Positions 50,601-62,542 of a stretch of 64,000 nt of DNA are shown here, piece by piece; within the stretch, counting starts at the first letter, position 1; each line of letters starts with the position of its first letter. Source of the stretch: Phoronis australis (taxonomy: Eukaryota > Phoronida > Phoronidae); the NCBI GenBank assembly GCA_002633005.1, contig NMRA01000330.1, positions 372,001 through 436,000 of the forward strand, read 5' to 3'. Below the pieces are notes generated by a model. The model searched no databases, was not told the origin of the DNA, and saw nothing but the letters and a program-made list of their open reading frames with translations. Made by a program: the position numbers and the translations under genes.

Positions 50601-53600
50601 TCATTCCTTTTGTATGCGAAAATACCACGTGATACTAACTACCATTAGGCCCCATGAAGTGCAGGTGCCGTGTACCGTACGATTTTTTCCTGGAAGTCGA
50701 CTCAGTGACGTCAACATTCTCAGTCACGACATCTTGGCAAACCAACACATCTCGATATCAGCACAAGTCCCTTTCAGTATCTTGGGTTGCAGTCCAACGA
50801 GATTACCTCATAATTTAAATTTACAAAGAATTTAAGAATCGGGTAGACCTATAAGCATGATGACTCTGCATCCGTTCTCGATGTAATAAAAAGATATCGT
50901 GCAACAGCCATTTCCGGATTTAAAAGTTGTATTGACCTAAGCGGTGATTTTATGGTAACAGAAATGGAGTCGGAGATGTGACCACGTTCCAACAAGTTCC
51001 ACCACGTCGCGTACTGGCCATAACTTTCCTTAAGAAAGCGCCGACTCGACGTGGTCATTTGTAAGCGGCGAGGTTAATTGCGATGTGGTGCTTTTAATTA
51101 TATTAGTCCCAATACCACGAGAGAGTACACTATGAACGAACTGGAATGGAGTCGATGGTGTGAATGAAGCGACGTCGACGGAGTGAAAGCTGTCGACTGG
51201 TCCGTCGACCACTACGTCGACATGATGGACCATAACGTCGCTATTGTGAATTTTGTACCAAATTCATTACTCTAGTGATTGTGCTATGGCGCTTCAGACT
51301 ATGCATTGAGCTAAAAAAATAGTACGAAGTCCAACTCGATGGTACTCAGTTTTAATGTCGTGGTTTTGGGTCACAGCACATTGGCACTTGGTTTGGCATA
51401 TCAGTTTCGACCAAGTTCGCTAACCGTGGACGTACAAGTAAGTAGTCATCACGCGGGTTAGCCATAAAACGCAGCTGACCAATGAGGATTTTTTAAAAAT
51501 TCATTCATACGGTTTTCTGATAGTAGCAGTGCATGTACGTCTCGTGAGAGTATTAAGCACTCGCCAGATGTCGCATCAAAGGTTCATTTCTGGCTCCGCT
51601 TGAGCAAGTTGCCAGCTGCCCGTCTTACAAAACAGCTTACATATAACCTTTGATGAAACAAACGAAAGTATAAATTTCAAAAATAAGAATATATCTTTTT
51701 GTGCTTTCGCCCCATTTGTGAAGAGATACATGCCATCTTGTCTCCTGGAATGCAGGGCCAAAATGAAACCTTCGTTATTTACCCACCAGTCGTTTGGTGT
51801 TGACTTTGCCAATCGGATATTGGATAATAGACAAGTGCACATTAATTTACAGCAGACCCCTTACTGGTTTCCAAATTTAGCAGAAAGGTAGGACAAAATT
51901 GTCAATAATCTCCATCACGTTGCATAGTCATAGTCTCTCATCAAGCAGTACCAGGTTAGCACCGTGACGCCAAAGAAAGTAACGAAAGTCCACCTTGCTT
52001 CTATAGTGCGTGTGCAAATAAATCTTTATTTACTTGGCGATAATTGTTCTATCTTAATTACACGTAACCTCGCTGGAAGATCTCAACTGCAAAATGTTTC
52101 AAAGTTCGAACGCAGCCCTGCCAATGTCATCTCCACAGTTTAAAATTTACAACTGGAGAATTGAACACGTCAAGTCCTGCCACTATGTTGGACAGATAAG
52201 TGCGAACATGAGTTGAGGGCAACTTGATCAGAACATAAACATACCCTTTGACAACCTGTTATGTTCATTAAGACCACAGAACATGTTTTTCTGTGGCTTG
52301 GTCGGTCGATTGTAAAAGACAATTGGAAAGAATGGCTACTTGGCTGCCATGGTTACAGGCTTCGGAAATGGAATATACAGGAAACAAATCTCCGTAAATA
52401 GCAAAATAACTACACAACTGTTGATTTTAACTCTATATTTTTTTAAAAAATGCATGAAGATTACACTTGACTTTTTTGCTATTACTTGGGCCACATGACC
52501 ATGTTATTTAATAAATCTTACAAAAATGTACATTGATAGCAAAGCAACGGTATCAATAACATGACCAAATACTATTTGCTATAAAAGTTCAAGAAGAAAA
52601 CTCAACGACCTGTTGCATAATTGTAAATTATCATTTCGTTCTAGTTTTATGAAACTTTTAAATTTTTCAAGAAAATCATCCATATCCATGCTAAACTTAA
52701 CCATTTTGGAGAACTGTGCTTAAAGCATACATGTAGTATCTTAAACTTTCATAAGAATCTGAACAGCTATTTCTGAGATACGATGTTCCAAAATAAGCCA
52801 AATTTGATAATTATTATAGGGTTATATATCACAGCACCGCAGCTCATATCCCGCAATAAACTGTGACAGTCTGGTAAAACCTTATGAGGACATGATATGA
52901 TATCTGTCGAAACGTTGCTGCAGTGTCTACATTACTTATTTTCGACCATGTAATTTTGCACTTGCGCAAAAACAGAAGGCACAAGCAGGCAGACATTGTT
53001 ATATAATTTTTAAAATCTCCCCTTTCTAAATCCGGTCGTTTCTCCCTTGGTTAGTGTTTCAGACGCTGCGAGTGTGTTGACGCTATAAATTGCTTGCAGG
53101 GCTAACTCAGATGGCAAAAATTGGAAACGGGCCACCGGGCACACTGAAATATGTTGTCTTTGACTGAGTCATTTTGCGGTAGACAATTTTATTTCGGATT
53201 AGTTCGAATGAATTTTTGTTCACACATATGTCGGGAATTGGTTAGAAAATTTCACCATTTAGGTCTCACCATGATCGCATTTTGTGAATGAAAACATCAA
53301 ATCTAGGGCTGGAATATAAATTATTGGATTATTCAATCCGTTCAAAGTCTTTGCTCTGAAAACAATTGTTGGACACTTGAAGAAACATAACAAGACTGGG
53401 GACTGTTGAAAATACATCCGTTAAAACACCTCGTGACCTTGGACGTTTCCCAAAGTTTTCGACATGGGGATTGCAGGGCCTAGAAACAGCTCCAACGTTC
53501 TATACAGTCTCTCGGCCACGAGAAAGCCTCGAGTTACAACAGGACATTAAACGAGTGTTGTTTTGTATAGCCGTGAGACTTTACAGCCCTCTGCAGGGTT

Positions 53601-54134
53601 GCCTAATTTGTAACAGGCACCGCTGTCGTGCAAAACGACCACAAAGGTTTTCGAGCTATGGATAAGAGCTAGCAAGTTATAGATCGCGTGTTTACAGTAC
53701 ATCGCGGGGATTGAATTTTTTCTTCAAGTGGCACACAAAGACAGGAAACTCGAATCGGATTTCACTCTGACCCAATAGTGAAAAAGACAAGGCATTGTTA
53801 TGAAACTTAGATGGGCTTGGCGGCTTGTCTAAAAAACAAAAAAGAAATCATTAGCACTGCGGTATTGGTAGGCGACCGCCATAAATACCTGAAACGTACA
53901 AACGAAAATAATCAAGCAATTGGGTTTGAAATAATTAATAAATGAAAAGGTCGAGCTTATCCCGCCGAGAAAATTACAGGAAATTGTTATTTACCTTTTT
54001 AGGGAAAATCTTTTACAATTTCGTCTTACACTGAGTGAAGGGGCACAATTAAGTACAACATGACTTACCTGTATGCAAAATCCAATAAATGAGAGTAGTA
54101 CAACTTTCAAACCCAGCGTCTCTGTGTTCGCCAT
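38508..54134 (-). CDS. Secreted astacin metalloprotease with EGF-like module and about 25 ShK domains, 19 exons, 1540 aa
   Basis: Exons in transcript order: 54069-54134, 50370-50493, 49794-49905, 49434-49528, 48777-48970, 48205-48408, 47558-47693, 47065-47184, 46559-46708, 46205-46333, 45499-45759, 44437-44697, 44002-44169, 41748-43548, 40858-41078, 40194-40325, 39492-39695, 38988-39101, 38508-38638. Phases agree throughout (4623 nt with TGA). Residues 1-22 are a signal peptide. The propeptide contains EFDMVLS (an astacin inhibitory-Asp-type motif) and a dibasic site (RRHAY). The catalytic domain has zinc motif HEIGHALGLVH (ligands His203, 207, 213; Glu204) and Met-turn SVMHYG (Met260, Tyr262), so it looks active. 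An EGF-like module lies at about 312-342. ShK modules fill about 352-1535, with Gly/Asp/Asn-rich spacers and one Thr/Pro spacer. Astacin plus one or a few ShK domains is a known combination; this number is remarkable. The physiological role is unknown. Confidence 0.94.
38793..38868. repeat. Perfect-looking hairpin in the last astacin-ShK intron
   Basis: Arms 38793-38819 and 38842-38868 pair in 25 of 27 positions around a 22-nt loop. The core arm is TTTTGAGAACCAGTTT. A foldback element or palindrome in intron 38639-38987. Confidence 0.8.
40367..40382. repeat. GA dinucleotide run
   Basis: Short (GA)n microsatellite just upstream (minus sense) of the acceptor of exon 40194-40325. Confidence 0.8.
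40858..41078 (-). CDS. Astacin-ShK exon 15: Thr/Pro linker plus one ShK
   Basis: Completes the last Cys of the preceding array (VCGSED), then a Thr/Pro/Val-rich stretch (about 20 residues, likely O-glycosylated stalk), then a ShK module ending ACAKC. Phase 2 in, phase 1 out. Confidence 0.88.
41748..43548 (-). CDS. Giant exon with 13 tandem ShK domains
   Basis: 1801 nt with no stop, encoding 13 modules of about 45 residues (the last ends in the next exon). Each has the form C-x-N-x(5-7)-C-x2-W/F-A-x2-G/E-x-C-x2-N-x2-W/F-M-x3-C-x3-C-G-C, where the end varies. Modules are joined by Gly/Asp/Asn-rich spacers of 5-14 residues. Long opposite-strand frames of up to 223 residues here are mirror images of the repeat and are not genes. 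Acceptor ACACAG/AGG, donor GTAAGT, phase 1 in and phase 2 out. Confidence 0.95.
47065..47184 (-). CDS. EGF-like exon of the astacin-ShK gene
   Basis: Phase-1 exon encoding CPKNIRCNNGGIVDKNCRCL followed by CKDGTDSC, a six-Cys EGF-like arrangement, then a short Gly-rich linker. It separates the protease from the ShK array. Confidence 0.8.
48205..48408 (-). CDS. Astacin catalytic exon: zinc-binding motif and Met-turn
   Basis: 68 codons, phase 0 at both ends. HEIGHALGLVHEH gives all three zinc-binding histidines and the general-base Glu; SSVMHYG supplies the Met-turn and Tyr. Between them are the expected RDDYITI and IDSRDVEYELSSVMHY blocks. No key residue is missing. Confidence 0.95.
49434..49528 (-). 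CDS. Astacin exon 4: dibasic activation site and mature N-terminus
   Basis: In the spliced frame it reads RRHAYRDEANLWRNATMPYK then LVPWDF. The basic pair before the W-x-N-(A/G)-x-x-P-Y block is where astacin propeptides are cut. The longest open frame over this exon is in a different frame and is not the product. Confidence 0.85.
50494..54068 (-). other. Astacin-ShK intron 1 (3.6 kb)
   Basis: Non-coding; I see no conserved frame. A cluster of GTCGAC hexamers occurs at about 51173-51222. Otherwise unremarkable AT-rich sequence. Confidence 0.65.
54069..54134 (-). CDS. Astacin-ShK exon 1: signal peptide
   Basis: 22 codons, MANTETLGLKVVLLSFIGFC then I-Q, donor CAG/GTAAGT, phase 0. The start is chosen because it is the only ATG that opens a hydrophobic leader in frame with the propeptide exon 3.6 kb downstream. 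This exon is too short to appear as an ordinary long ORF. Confidence 0.8.
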
Positions 54135-54230
54135 TATATATAAGTATTATAAATAGAATAAAATAAAACAACAATAAATCTCGATTCAACTCCGATTATG
54201 CCAGCTGCCTGCAGCCGTTTGTCGACGTTT

Positions 54231-54245
54231 AACTATAAATAATAT
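54231..54245 (-). promoter_or_regulatory. Possible TATA element upstream of the astacin-ShK gene
   Basis: Minus-strand TTATTTATAGTT lies about 100 nt upstream of the ATG. AT-rich surroundings and a second TATATATAA at the ATG make this weak. Confidence 0.25.
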
Positions 54246-54921
54246 ATCTTCTATATCTTCCACCCTCCTCAGTCAAAACTTTTCAAACTATCTCGTATTG
54301 TCCATCCACATGTCTTTTATAGTTCTGCGGGACAAACACGATAACTTCCTACTGACTCAGAAGTTGCAGCTCTGCTTGGGCCGGATGTTGTTGGCCGGTG
54401 ACTCTGAACTTCTGGGTCAATTGACGTCACGCATAAAGCTCCGCCTCTGTTTTCAGCCGCGATTGAGCTTTTCAAGGAATATCCTTTACGACGCACTGGG
54501 TCATATTCCAGTGCAGATAATATTTGATTTATTAACAATTGACGTTCCGTTTCCGATTTTTATTATAGGTGCGCGCTTTGTTTGTCTAGTCATCCGTGAG
54601 TACGACTATTTTAACAATAGGCTTACTGAACATGTTGTTGCCCATAAAAAGGCAAAGTTGTTATGCCCATAGCTGCGGTAATGCGGTACATACTATGACA
54701 CTGTTTTCACGCAATTTCAACGAATCGGCGTAACAACATTTTTCATAGTGGGTCTGAATATACGTCGACCTAAGATATTGTGTTAAGTACAAATATATAG
54801 ACTTCATAAAAATAGCGTACAATGACATGGAACGGTGAGACTGAATTGGCCTCCAGAAAAGTCTGACCCAATCCCAAACCCTCCGATAGCCACCAAATTT
54901 ACAGCTCATCATATTGACAAC

Positions 54922-55070
54922 CATAGGGGCGGATCCAGGATTTTTCTAAAAAGGGGGTCCAAGTCAACATTTTGAAAATTGTATATTTGATAAAACTAAA
55001 ATCAAGAGGAAAAAAGGGGAGGCGGGGTCCGGACGCCCTTGACCCTCCTTGATGCGCCTATGAACCATCA
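54922..55070 (+). mobile_element. MITE-like element with GGGGCGGATCCAGG terminus
   Basis: Starts CATAGGGGCGGATCCAGGAT and ends CCTTGATGCGCCTATG, an imperfect inverted pair. Its terminus resembles those at 24463 and 55829, but the interior differs. Confidence 0.5.
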
Positions 55071-55828
55071 TACTTCTTCCCCGCTCATCAATAATTTCAT
55101 TGCTTCCCACTCGTCTCCATCTTTCCCAGTGTTACTCCGTCGATGTATTACTACCCGAATCTGTACAAACCATTAATGACAGTGCAGCAAATGTAAATCA
55201 ATGATTATCGAGAGAGGTGAGACGTTTTGTTATGCGCATTTCGGGTTGAACACTGTCATGCATCTACAATTCTAAAAGTTTACAGTGATTATCAGAAAAT
55301 CATTTAGTGTCCGAAAATACTTTATTTTTTGTCGGTTTTCTGTAATTGCCATCATTGACCGTACTGTGGTAACTCAACCGGTAGTCGTTGAACAAGATTT
55401 CAAAAGCGGAAATAGAACGTTGCTGCGTGTATTACAAACGTCACCGCTTGGTTTTGATGTGAAGTTACTCATCAGATTTTATCTGTCAGAGTTTTGTTGA
55501 TGGGTAAGATTAAATTGAAACTGTATGCATATTGTACGTAGACTTCAAGATGTTGAACATGAAAACGTTATACCTCACTATAAAACCGTGATTATTGGGT
55601 CAAAAAGCATAATTAATTTTATTTTTTTTTTAAATGGAGTAGTGTTGGTTACTAAAAATACTGAAATGAGCAAAGGAGATGCGTGTTTTCTCATTTTTTG
55701 TTTGACTCAGTCAAACCAGTTTTCAGTACTCCTGTATAAACTCGCGGCAGTGACACTAAAAGGTGGAATACTGAGTGCCGGGGAGGAGGATGGGTGTTAC
55801 TCGAGGGAGGTGGTGCATCATTCAGCAT

Positions 55829-56150
55829 AGGTGGCAGGGGCGGATTCAGGATTTTGAGTTGGGTGGGGCAGGGCTCAGGAATAACCAGAATTTCGCCACA
55901 TGTGCGCACCCAGCCTAATGTAGGGAAGTAGGAGGTCTTGAACTTTTGGGTTTGTGAATCTTATTACTAAAAAAACGGGTAAACGGGGGTTGTTCAAGGG
56001 TATTCATTGTGCATTCGCTCCCTGAGCCCCCCCCCCTAGGTACCAGTCAGCAATTCGCACCTCGAACTGCCAAATAAAATCTGGGAGAATTTTAGGTGGC
56101 CATGGCCCCCTTGCCCCCCCTCCCCTAAATCCGCCACTGGGTAGTTACGC
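55829..56150 (+). mobile_element. MITE-like element, longer copy of the 24463-24615 family
   Basis: Starts AGGGGCGGATTCAGGATTTT and ends CCCTAAATCCGCCACTGG. Shares ordered internal blocks with the inverse of 24463-24615, but carries about 170 bp of additional middle sequence. Non-coding, GC-skewed with poly-C runs. Confidence 0.7.
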
Positions 56151-58324
56151 TTAGTAAGCCACGACCTTTAAAATCTTGTATGGCTTTTTAACGGTTCGGA
56201 ACTTTAGCCGATATTGATGTTGCCGTTTTTTAAGTAGCTGTAGTCAGGCGCAAGCTTCAAAATGAGTCGGTGTAGGGGCCTACAGACCAGAACCATGCGA
56301 TTATGCTCTTCAGTTGGCCTTGCTGCCCGGCGTTACTGCACAGAATCATCGGCGGTTTTCGTGTCACGAACTAATTAGGTTAATCAAAGGCCAACGGTAA
56401 AAGAAACAAGCACATGCTTATTGAGGCAAGCTAGTGAACACCGATGTGGCCCTGGCTTTGGCCTTAGGGGTCCGTGTCAATGGCAAATAAAAGACGCAGG
56501 AAAAATAGACGATTTCTATTTTTTAAATCCAATAAACAACTGATAGTATAAGTCACGACACTAAATTTCACTTCCGATTTTTAATCATTATTTGTGATAT
56601 TGTGGTACTGCGTGAACTTCGCTTTCGTAAATAGCTGGATCCGCTTTTGTTATGGTTTTATTTTCTTCAAATCCGGCACCTCAAACATAGTTCCAGGCTC
56701 CAACTTTTAGTTCATTCAAACTCTGCGACACTGCAACATGAAACCTGAACCTGCAGTGCACAGGTCACATAATTGACGCAGCCAAACCTCGAGTCGCTGG
56801 CGGACCGATTTTCTATCGAATAGTAAGCAGTAAAGTTCATTATGACGTCATTGACAACAATTTTGATTGACGGGTAGTGGAAACGATTTGGTTCTTTCAC
56901 AAGACTAGAAACTGTGGTTGTGGCGGACGGACAATCTTGGGGCAAGTGCCACAGCACAGCTGACCAATTTGTGACAGTGCCAAGAACAGTGTATAAATGA
57001 AACTATGAACCTAGGATTATAGCAAGCGCCTGCGTTCGACAGTGAGAGTATGAGACCACTGCATTTATGTGCACGCTGTTCGAGGTGAATTTCCATGTTC
57101 CGGTTTCAAGAAACTGAAATCGTAATTTTCAAAAACGTACTATATTCCGGTTTCTAATTTTTGTGAACCTTGAATCTCAAATAAATATACACGGACCATC
57201 TTCATATATTTAGGACGACTTATAAAAAAATTGATTGGCACTCTTTTTAATATCTATTCGTCAACACGTACCGGTACACGTATACATTGCCAAAGAATGC
57301 GATATGAAAACACGTGTATTTATGTTAAAATGTAAACAGTTCAGAATTTGAAGCATAAGGGCGGCACGCGACTCCATGGCGTACTGAAATTGTATCAGTG
57401 TGTTTTTGTTTTGTTATTGTTTATTTGTAGTTTGAAAACACGAAAGAACGCAGTGACGTATGCCCCACGGCTAAATTATTTGAAATGTTCGGGTTATGAC
57501 ATCCTATCCGCAGATGTTAGAGAGTAGCGCTGCGTCTCTTGTGAACAGGAGAGTAAATGAACGAACAAATGTATTTCATGAGGACAGATACAACAAACAA
57601 GAGTCTTAAAAATGCTCCTTTTACCTAACACACTTGGGTTTATTAGTTACCGTTAAAATGTACACAGGTATACTGCTTGAAAAGCAATGGGACAAAATGT
57701 CGTCATGACACCTAATTCTGTTTTCAGCGAAGGATACATGTACAAGGCCGAAAAGAACCGTTGTATGTTTTTAGCATTACTTCTTCTCTTGAAAAAATGA
57801 TCAGATATCAAGAAAAGTGATGCGTTTCTCATCTTATCAAACAAGCTTTGGTGGTGGAGTGAAGTAATGATTGCCTGTACTGGTGTTGTCGGTTGTCATT
57901 GTCGAGGGCGGGGGGAGGAGTGCATGCCAAGCAGCAGACGTTGTTCAGTTTGCATGCGTTTGCGAGAGAACTTAGTTGGCTAAAATGGAAGAGGAAGGGC
58001 GGTTTTCTCTTAAAGCGGCGAAGCCCAAGTTTGAAAACAAGTCGGGGTACAGACCAGGGCCAACTATGCATAATAACGCGCCACAAGTCGTTATTCCCGC
58101 TACATTATAACCTTTCCACCTACATGTAGTTTGTTTTAACACTTTAAAACGCTACATTCAATGTCCTGTATGTTTGGGGTGTGTTCCACAGACCAAAGAA
58201 AATCGCAAACAACGTGAGATAACGCACGATTTCTCAAGATATCGCCATACATTACAAGTGAAGTACGTGAACACACTAGCTTTTCTCGCGAGTTTCTTGG
58301 CTCTACCGAACGGCACTCAGGCCA

Positions 58325-58400
58325 CGACGAACGGCTAATAGTATAGTGGTAAATTCCACTTCTGCTCAGACATCGTGGTGGAGAATTGCGGGTCATCTGG
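58325..58400 (+). repeat. tRNA-like SINE head fragment
   Basis: GGCTAATAGTATAGTGGTAA resembles an A-box-bearing tRNA 5' half, followed by TTCTGCTCAGACATCGTGGT. The B box is decayed (GCGGGTCATCTGGG). Confidence 0.35.
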
Positions 58401-60184
58401 GTTGTCACCAGGGGGCCCTGGTGGGCAATGAACTCGAAACTTTGAGTAACTTCTTTCCTTTCAAGCTCAGAGATAGCGAGTAGTAAGTAAAACTGTAACT
58501 ACATGTAGTAACGTTAATTCGCGCTGTAAGACCCACGCTCAAATAGATAAATATTTCATTTTATTTTATTTAAGTGACAACTACCACAATATATCATTCG
58601 TGTACACAATTTTAAATAGAGGACCCCAACCACGTGTGGGTTTACAAGTCACTAATTGATAAAAAATAAACATTGATTACAAAATTCCACAACACCCGAA
58701 AAATTTAACAGGAATAATTTACTGTCCTTATTCAAATACGGTTATGTTCGGGGGATAAAGCAAAATAGCACAAATCCGTTCTGGTCTGCGGCGCGACTTA
58801 TTTTCAAAAAGCACCCCCCCGTATCCGCCCGAAACTCGCCCGTCAACACCTGCAACGGCAATCACATAATCACATCACTGAAGCTGATATGAGATATGAA
58901 GAACGGCACCACTTTTGTTAACTTTGTGGAAAACTAAACAAGTAAATATACTATATCACTTTAACAATTTCCAAAACACAGACCAGAACCAACTACGCTT
59001 TTCTGCCTAATGTGCTGTAAATTGGGCATTTGTGAAAAGTTGTACTTAGAAATCAAAAAAAAACAAAAAAACCCAGTCCTGTTCTCCAACCTCGTCATTA
59101 CACAAAATACGCGTCTTTCTGTTGGGACAAAAACGCTACAGACCGACTCAAACTGCACCTCATTGCTTGAAAAGAAAAAGCCCTCGCAGGTGTTATTTTT
59201 GGCAAATTTCTCGGTGTCCGTTTTCAAAAACCACAAAGAAGAGTGGAAGCTTTATTTCAAACGAAGTGACCCGACAACTTAGCTACAGCCACACCCTTGT
59301 TTCGTAATTCTGCAAGAGCGCCGTTTTGGTGTATTTTAAACAACTTTGATACCAAAATGAATGCGTCAGCATGTAAACTATACCTTACTAGGCAGGCAAC
59401 AAGCAATCAGAGTCTACATACATGGGCGGTGCAGCCCACGTCCTGGGTCAGACTCTTCATTTTTCATACATACATGTATGATGACCTAATTATATTGACT
59501 TTTGAACTTACTAATTAGAGAACCTAATGCTCGTTCTCCTGATTCTGCAACCACTTTTGATTTGATTTCTTATCATATTCAAGAACCTCATTGAGACAAA
59601 TCACTAAACACGTATGACTATTTTTTTAAATCAAGAACGCCACCATCTAAACGAGGTTCCATGATTACTTCTTTACTTTTGGTTCAGAGGTTTGAGCTAA
59701 GTTCGACATAGCCTTTAAAGTTGACTTGAAGTTTAACTCTTTATCTTTGTGATTGCTCGGCAAAATTGCTGAGTTTGAAACACAACATATTATTGTGAAT
59801 ATGAAGTAGGTTGAAAATTGCCAAATGTTTTTAAGAATAGGTTTTGTGGCGAAAATGATCCATCGCAAGTCACTGGATCGTGTCCGCTACGTATAGTGAC
59901 GTAGTGCTGGGAAGTAACACTACATGATAAGCAGTGTAAAGGTCACTTTTTGCAGATTTTTGTTTTCACATATACAAGTTGTCAATGAATACAACTACAC
60001 TTTGTTTAGCCAAGGTTATGTTCCTGCTATATATTGGCGTAGTTAGGAGCATGCAAATACGTCTTTAAGAGGGGATACTCAAGGTACACTAATAGTTCAC
60101 AATCTTTAGGTTAAAGTAACAAAATCATCAGGATGATCTAAAACATGGATAACCAAACCACCAAGGTTTCGCATTACGGGCGCG

Positions 60185-60240
60185 TGCGCCTATAGGCGCC
60201 TACGCCTATCCGTGTTGATCGGTAGGCGCAGCTTCGCAGG
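60185..60240. repeat. GC-rich self-complementary patch
   Basis: Contains the palindrome TAGGCGCCTA and repeated TAGGCGC / GCGCCTA words in both orientations, in otherwise AT-rich DNA. Confidence 0.6.
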
Positions 60241-61977
60241 CGCATGTACCTAAACGCAAACAACTCTAGGGGCTCGTTTCCTTTGTACATTTAGATAAAA
60301 AAGTGAGTTTCCTAGGCCGTAAAATGACGTCATTTAATTATGTTCAACCCTGTAAGAATGCACAGCCTTGATGTCAGAAAGTTTCTTGTTGACCTCTAAG
60401 GTTATCAAAAAAATTTCGAGTTAAAAATTAAGCATTATGATAAATTTCATTTTGCTTTGGGAAAACTAACTTCTGGTGAAATGTATAGAAAACACTTCGT
60501 CTAATTTGGTTTGTGCCAAAATACGCCTTTTTGGATATTGATCTTTATTTTTGTAGGAGTTTGTCTGCAGCAAACGATTTTTATCCTGAAAGCTAATGCG
60601 AGTGTGAGAAGGTGAAGTACCCAGAATGCATCTTGCAGAGAGGCGAAAGGGCAAACCAATCGTCGACAATGTGGACAAAGAAAATAAAAAATAATAATAA
60701 ATAACCCAAAAGCGACGCCCGAATCCGGAAATCATGTAATGAGAAAACTTCAATATTGACAAAATCAATTTTGAAAAGTGTTTTGTTCTTCATATTGACG
60801 TTGACGATTATGCCGTTACTTATGTGCTGTTATATTTCTTTGATAATTTACGGTATCTTGTTCATCTTTGCCCATTGTTATTTGTTCTGTATTGTTGTTT
60901 TATCACAATGGAACTCCTGCCACTGATAACACGTGATCACTCTGACTTTGAAAGTTTAAATGGCGCTTCATGCTGTTTTTGGCATGGTTTCAGGAAACAA
61001 CAAAAGCACATTCCTCTAAACCCGTGTTTTCGTTACTAAGAATTTTTGTTCCTTGTTTTATACAGGAAGTACGCAAGAACCCAAGTGTTCTGTGGAGCAA
61101 CGAAAGCTTAAACGACCACATCCTAAATCGTTGGGTGCAACAAACTTGTCCTGCACGAGACATATCGTTTTCGTACATGTGGTCGTTTACAGACCATTTA
61201 AGATAACCAACAATTAAAAACTGACAAAGTAATTACCGCATTACATACGTTGAAAAATGTATCATGACGCAGAGGATATAGAACAACTAAGCCAGATTGA
61301 CAAAGTTGATTTTGACGTCGCCACAACTGATTGACAGGGCCCATTGTTAAAAACTGAAATAATCTCAAATCCATTTTGCACGAGAAACACGAGTACATGG
61401 AACCTGTCACTCGGGCAGGTAACGTGTCCACGGACAGATTCCCTACGAAATGGGGGTGCCTTTTCCAAATGAATTCCCTACGAAAGGGTTCATTTTTTTA
61501 GGTTTGACGAACTTCACAAAACGGTCCTTTTTCCAACAAGAGTCTCCGAAAGGATTTCTCATTTAATTGTTTCTACGTTAAAAAGTTCAAATGCCTTTTT
61601 AGTCAATCTTAATTCAATAAATAAGAATCTCGTAAGGCTTAAAACTCCTGCAAAAAAGGTCAAAACCATCTACAAAAGGGTGGCATTATTGAAGCTCCCA
61701 ACCAATGGGGATCTTGCATTTGTTCTTACTTTCTCAAAGCGTAGGGATTCATCTTGACGACGTGTATATCTTAATGTATTAATGGCGCATCCTGTCAAAA
61801 TGTAGTCGACATCCCACGGGGTGGAAAAAAATCTTGTGTCATTTTTCTCTCTTATCTGATGACCACAAGTGAAGTGATGTGTGCAACGGGGCATTTTTCA
61901 AAATTAAGTTTGACAATCGAAATGCTTTGCAGTTGATATATAAATGCGCATTCGCTTAATACTATGAGATTAGTAGA

Positions 61978-62541
61978 ATCAAAATTCTTGAAGCTATTAA
62001 AATATTACGGTTTTGATAACTACGACTATTCATATAAACGTCACAGTCCGACGTCTATGGTCACAGTAATGAGCTAGACAAGGATATCTATATAAGCTTG
62101 ACTCAACCAAATCGCTTTCCCCGAGTTTAGTTCCGTAGACGTAAAAATTTCGCTAAGGAAGCTAGCGCGATCACGGGCTGTGCTTGTAATACTTGGCAAT
62201 ATTTCGCTTAGTCTTGCTTGATCTTCCATTTTTGAGAGATTTCCGGGTCTACGGATGAGACGTCTAGCTCTGACACCCTGTGTGCTGGTGGGATCGGTTT
62301 GACGAAGCCTAAATACTAAGAATTTATTAGGAATGGCTTCGTGGTCACGGTGGCGACAATGTTCAGCGTGTTGTTTGCAGTTTTCCAGAAATACGCATTG
62401 ATGTCAGTTTATATTTATTTCATTTCACCGTGGGTGAACCAAAAATAGATTGATAAAATTAGCTTTTTATGGGATATTTCGTAAGTCAAAACTGCCTTTC
62501 TTATACTTAAACTTTTAAATTTCTAACTAAAACCTTGTTGT
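61978..62541. repeat. Local duplication, first copy (pairs with 62543-63107)
   Basis: About 99% identical by eye to 62543-63107, separated from it by a single N at 62542. One extra T and a few substitutions distinguish the copies. Confidence 0.9.
62074..62308 (-). CDS. Candidate terminal coding exon, unknown protein
   Basis: After a good acceptor (AGTATTTAG at 62309 onward) a phase-1 frame runs 77 codons to TAG at 62074-62076. It contains RARRLIRRPGNLSKMEDQAR and TSTELNSGKAIWLSQAYIDI. The same frame is intact in the second copy, with one Ala-to-Thr change. I do not recognise it and found no upstream partner exon; the frame may be chance. On the plus strand, the same DNA has CTATATAAG, which could instead be a TATA element. 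Confidence 0.25.
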
Positions 62542-62542
62542 N

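Larger units (their letters stand above)
54246..61977. other. Gene-poor stretch upstream of the astacin-ShK gene
   Basis: Apart from the elements listed, I found no frame with a recognisable domain or plausible splice chain. A GC-rich self-complementary patch lies at 60185-60240. Confidence 0.6.
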
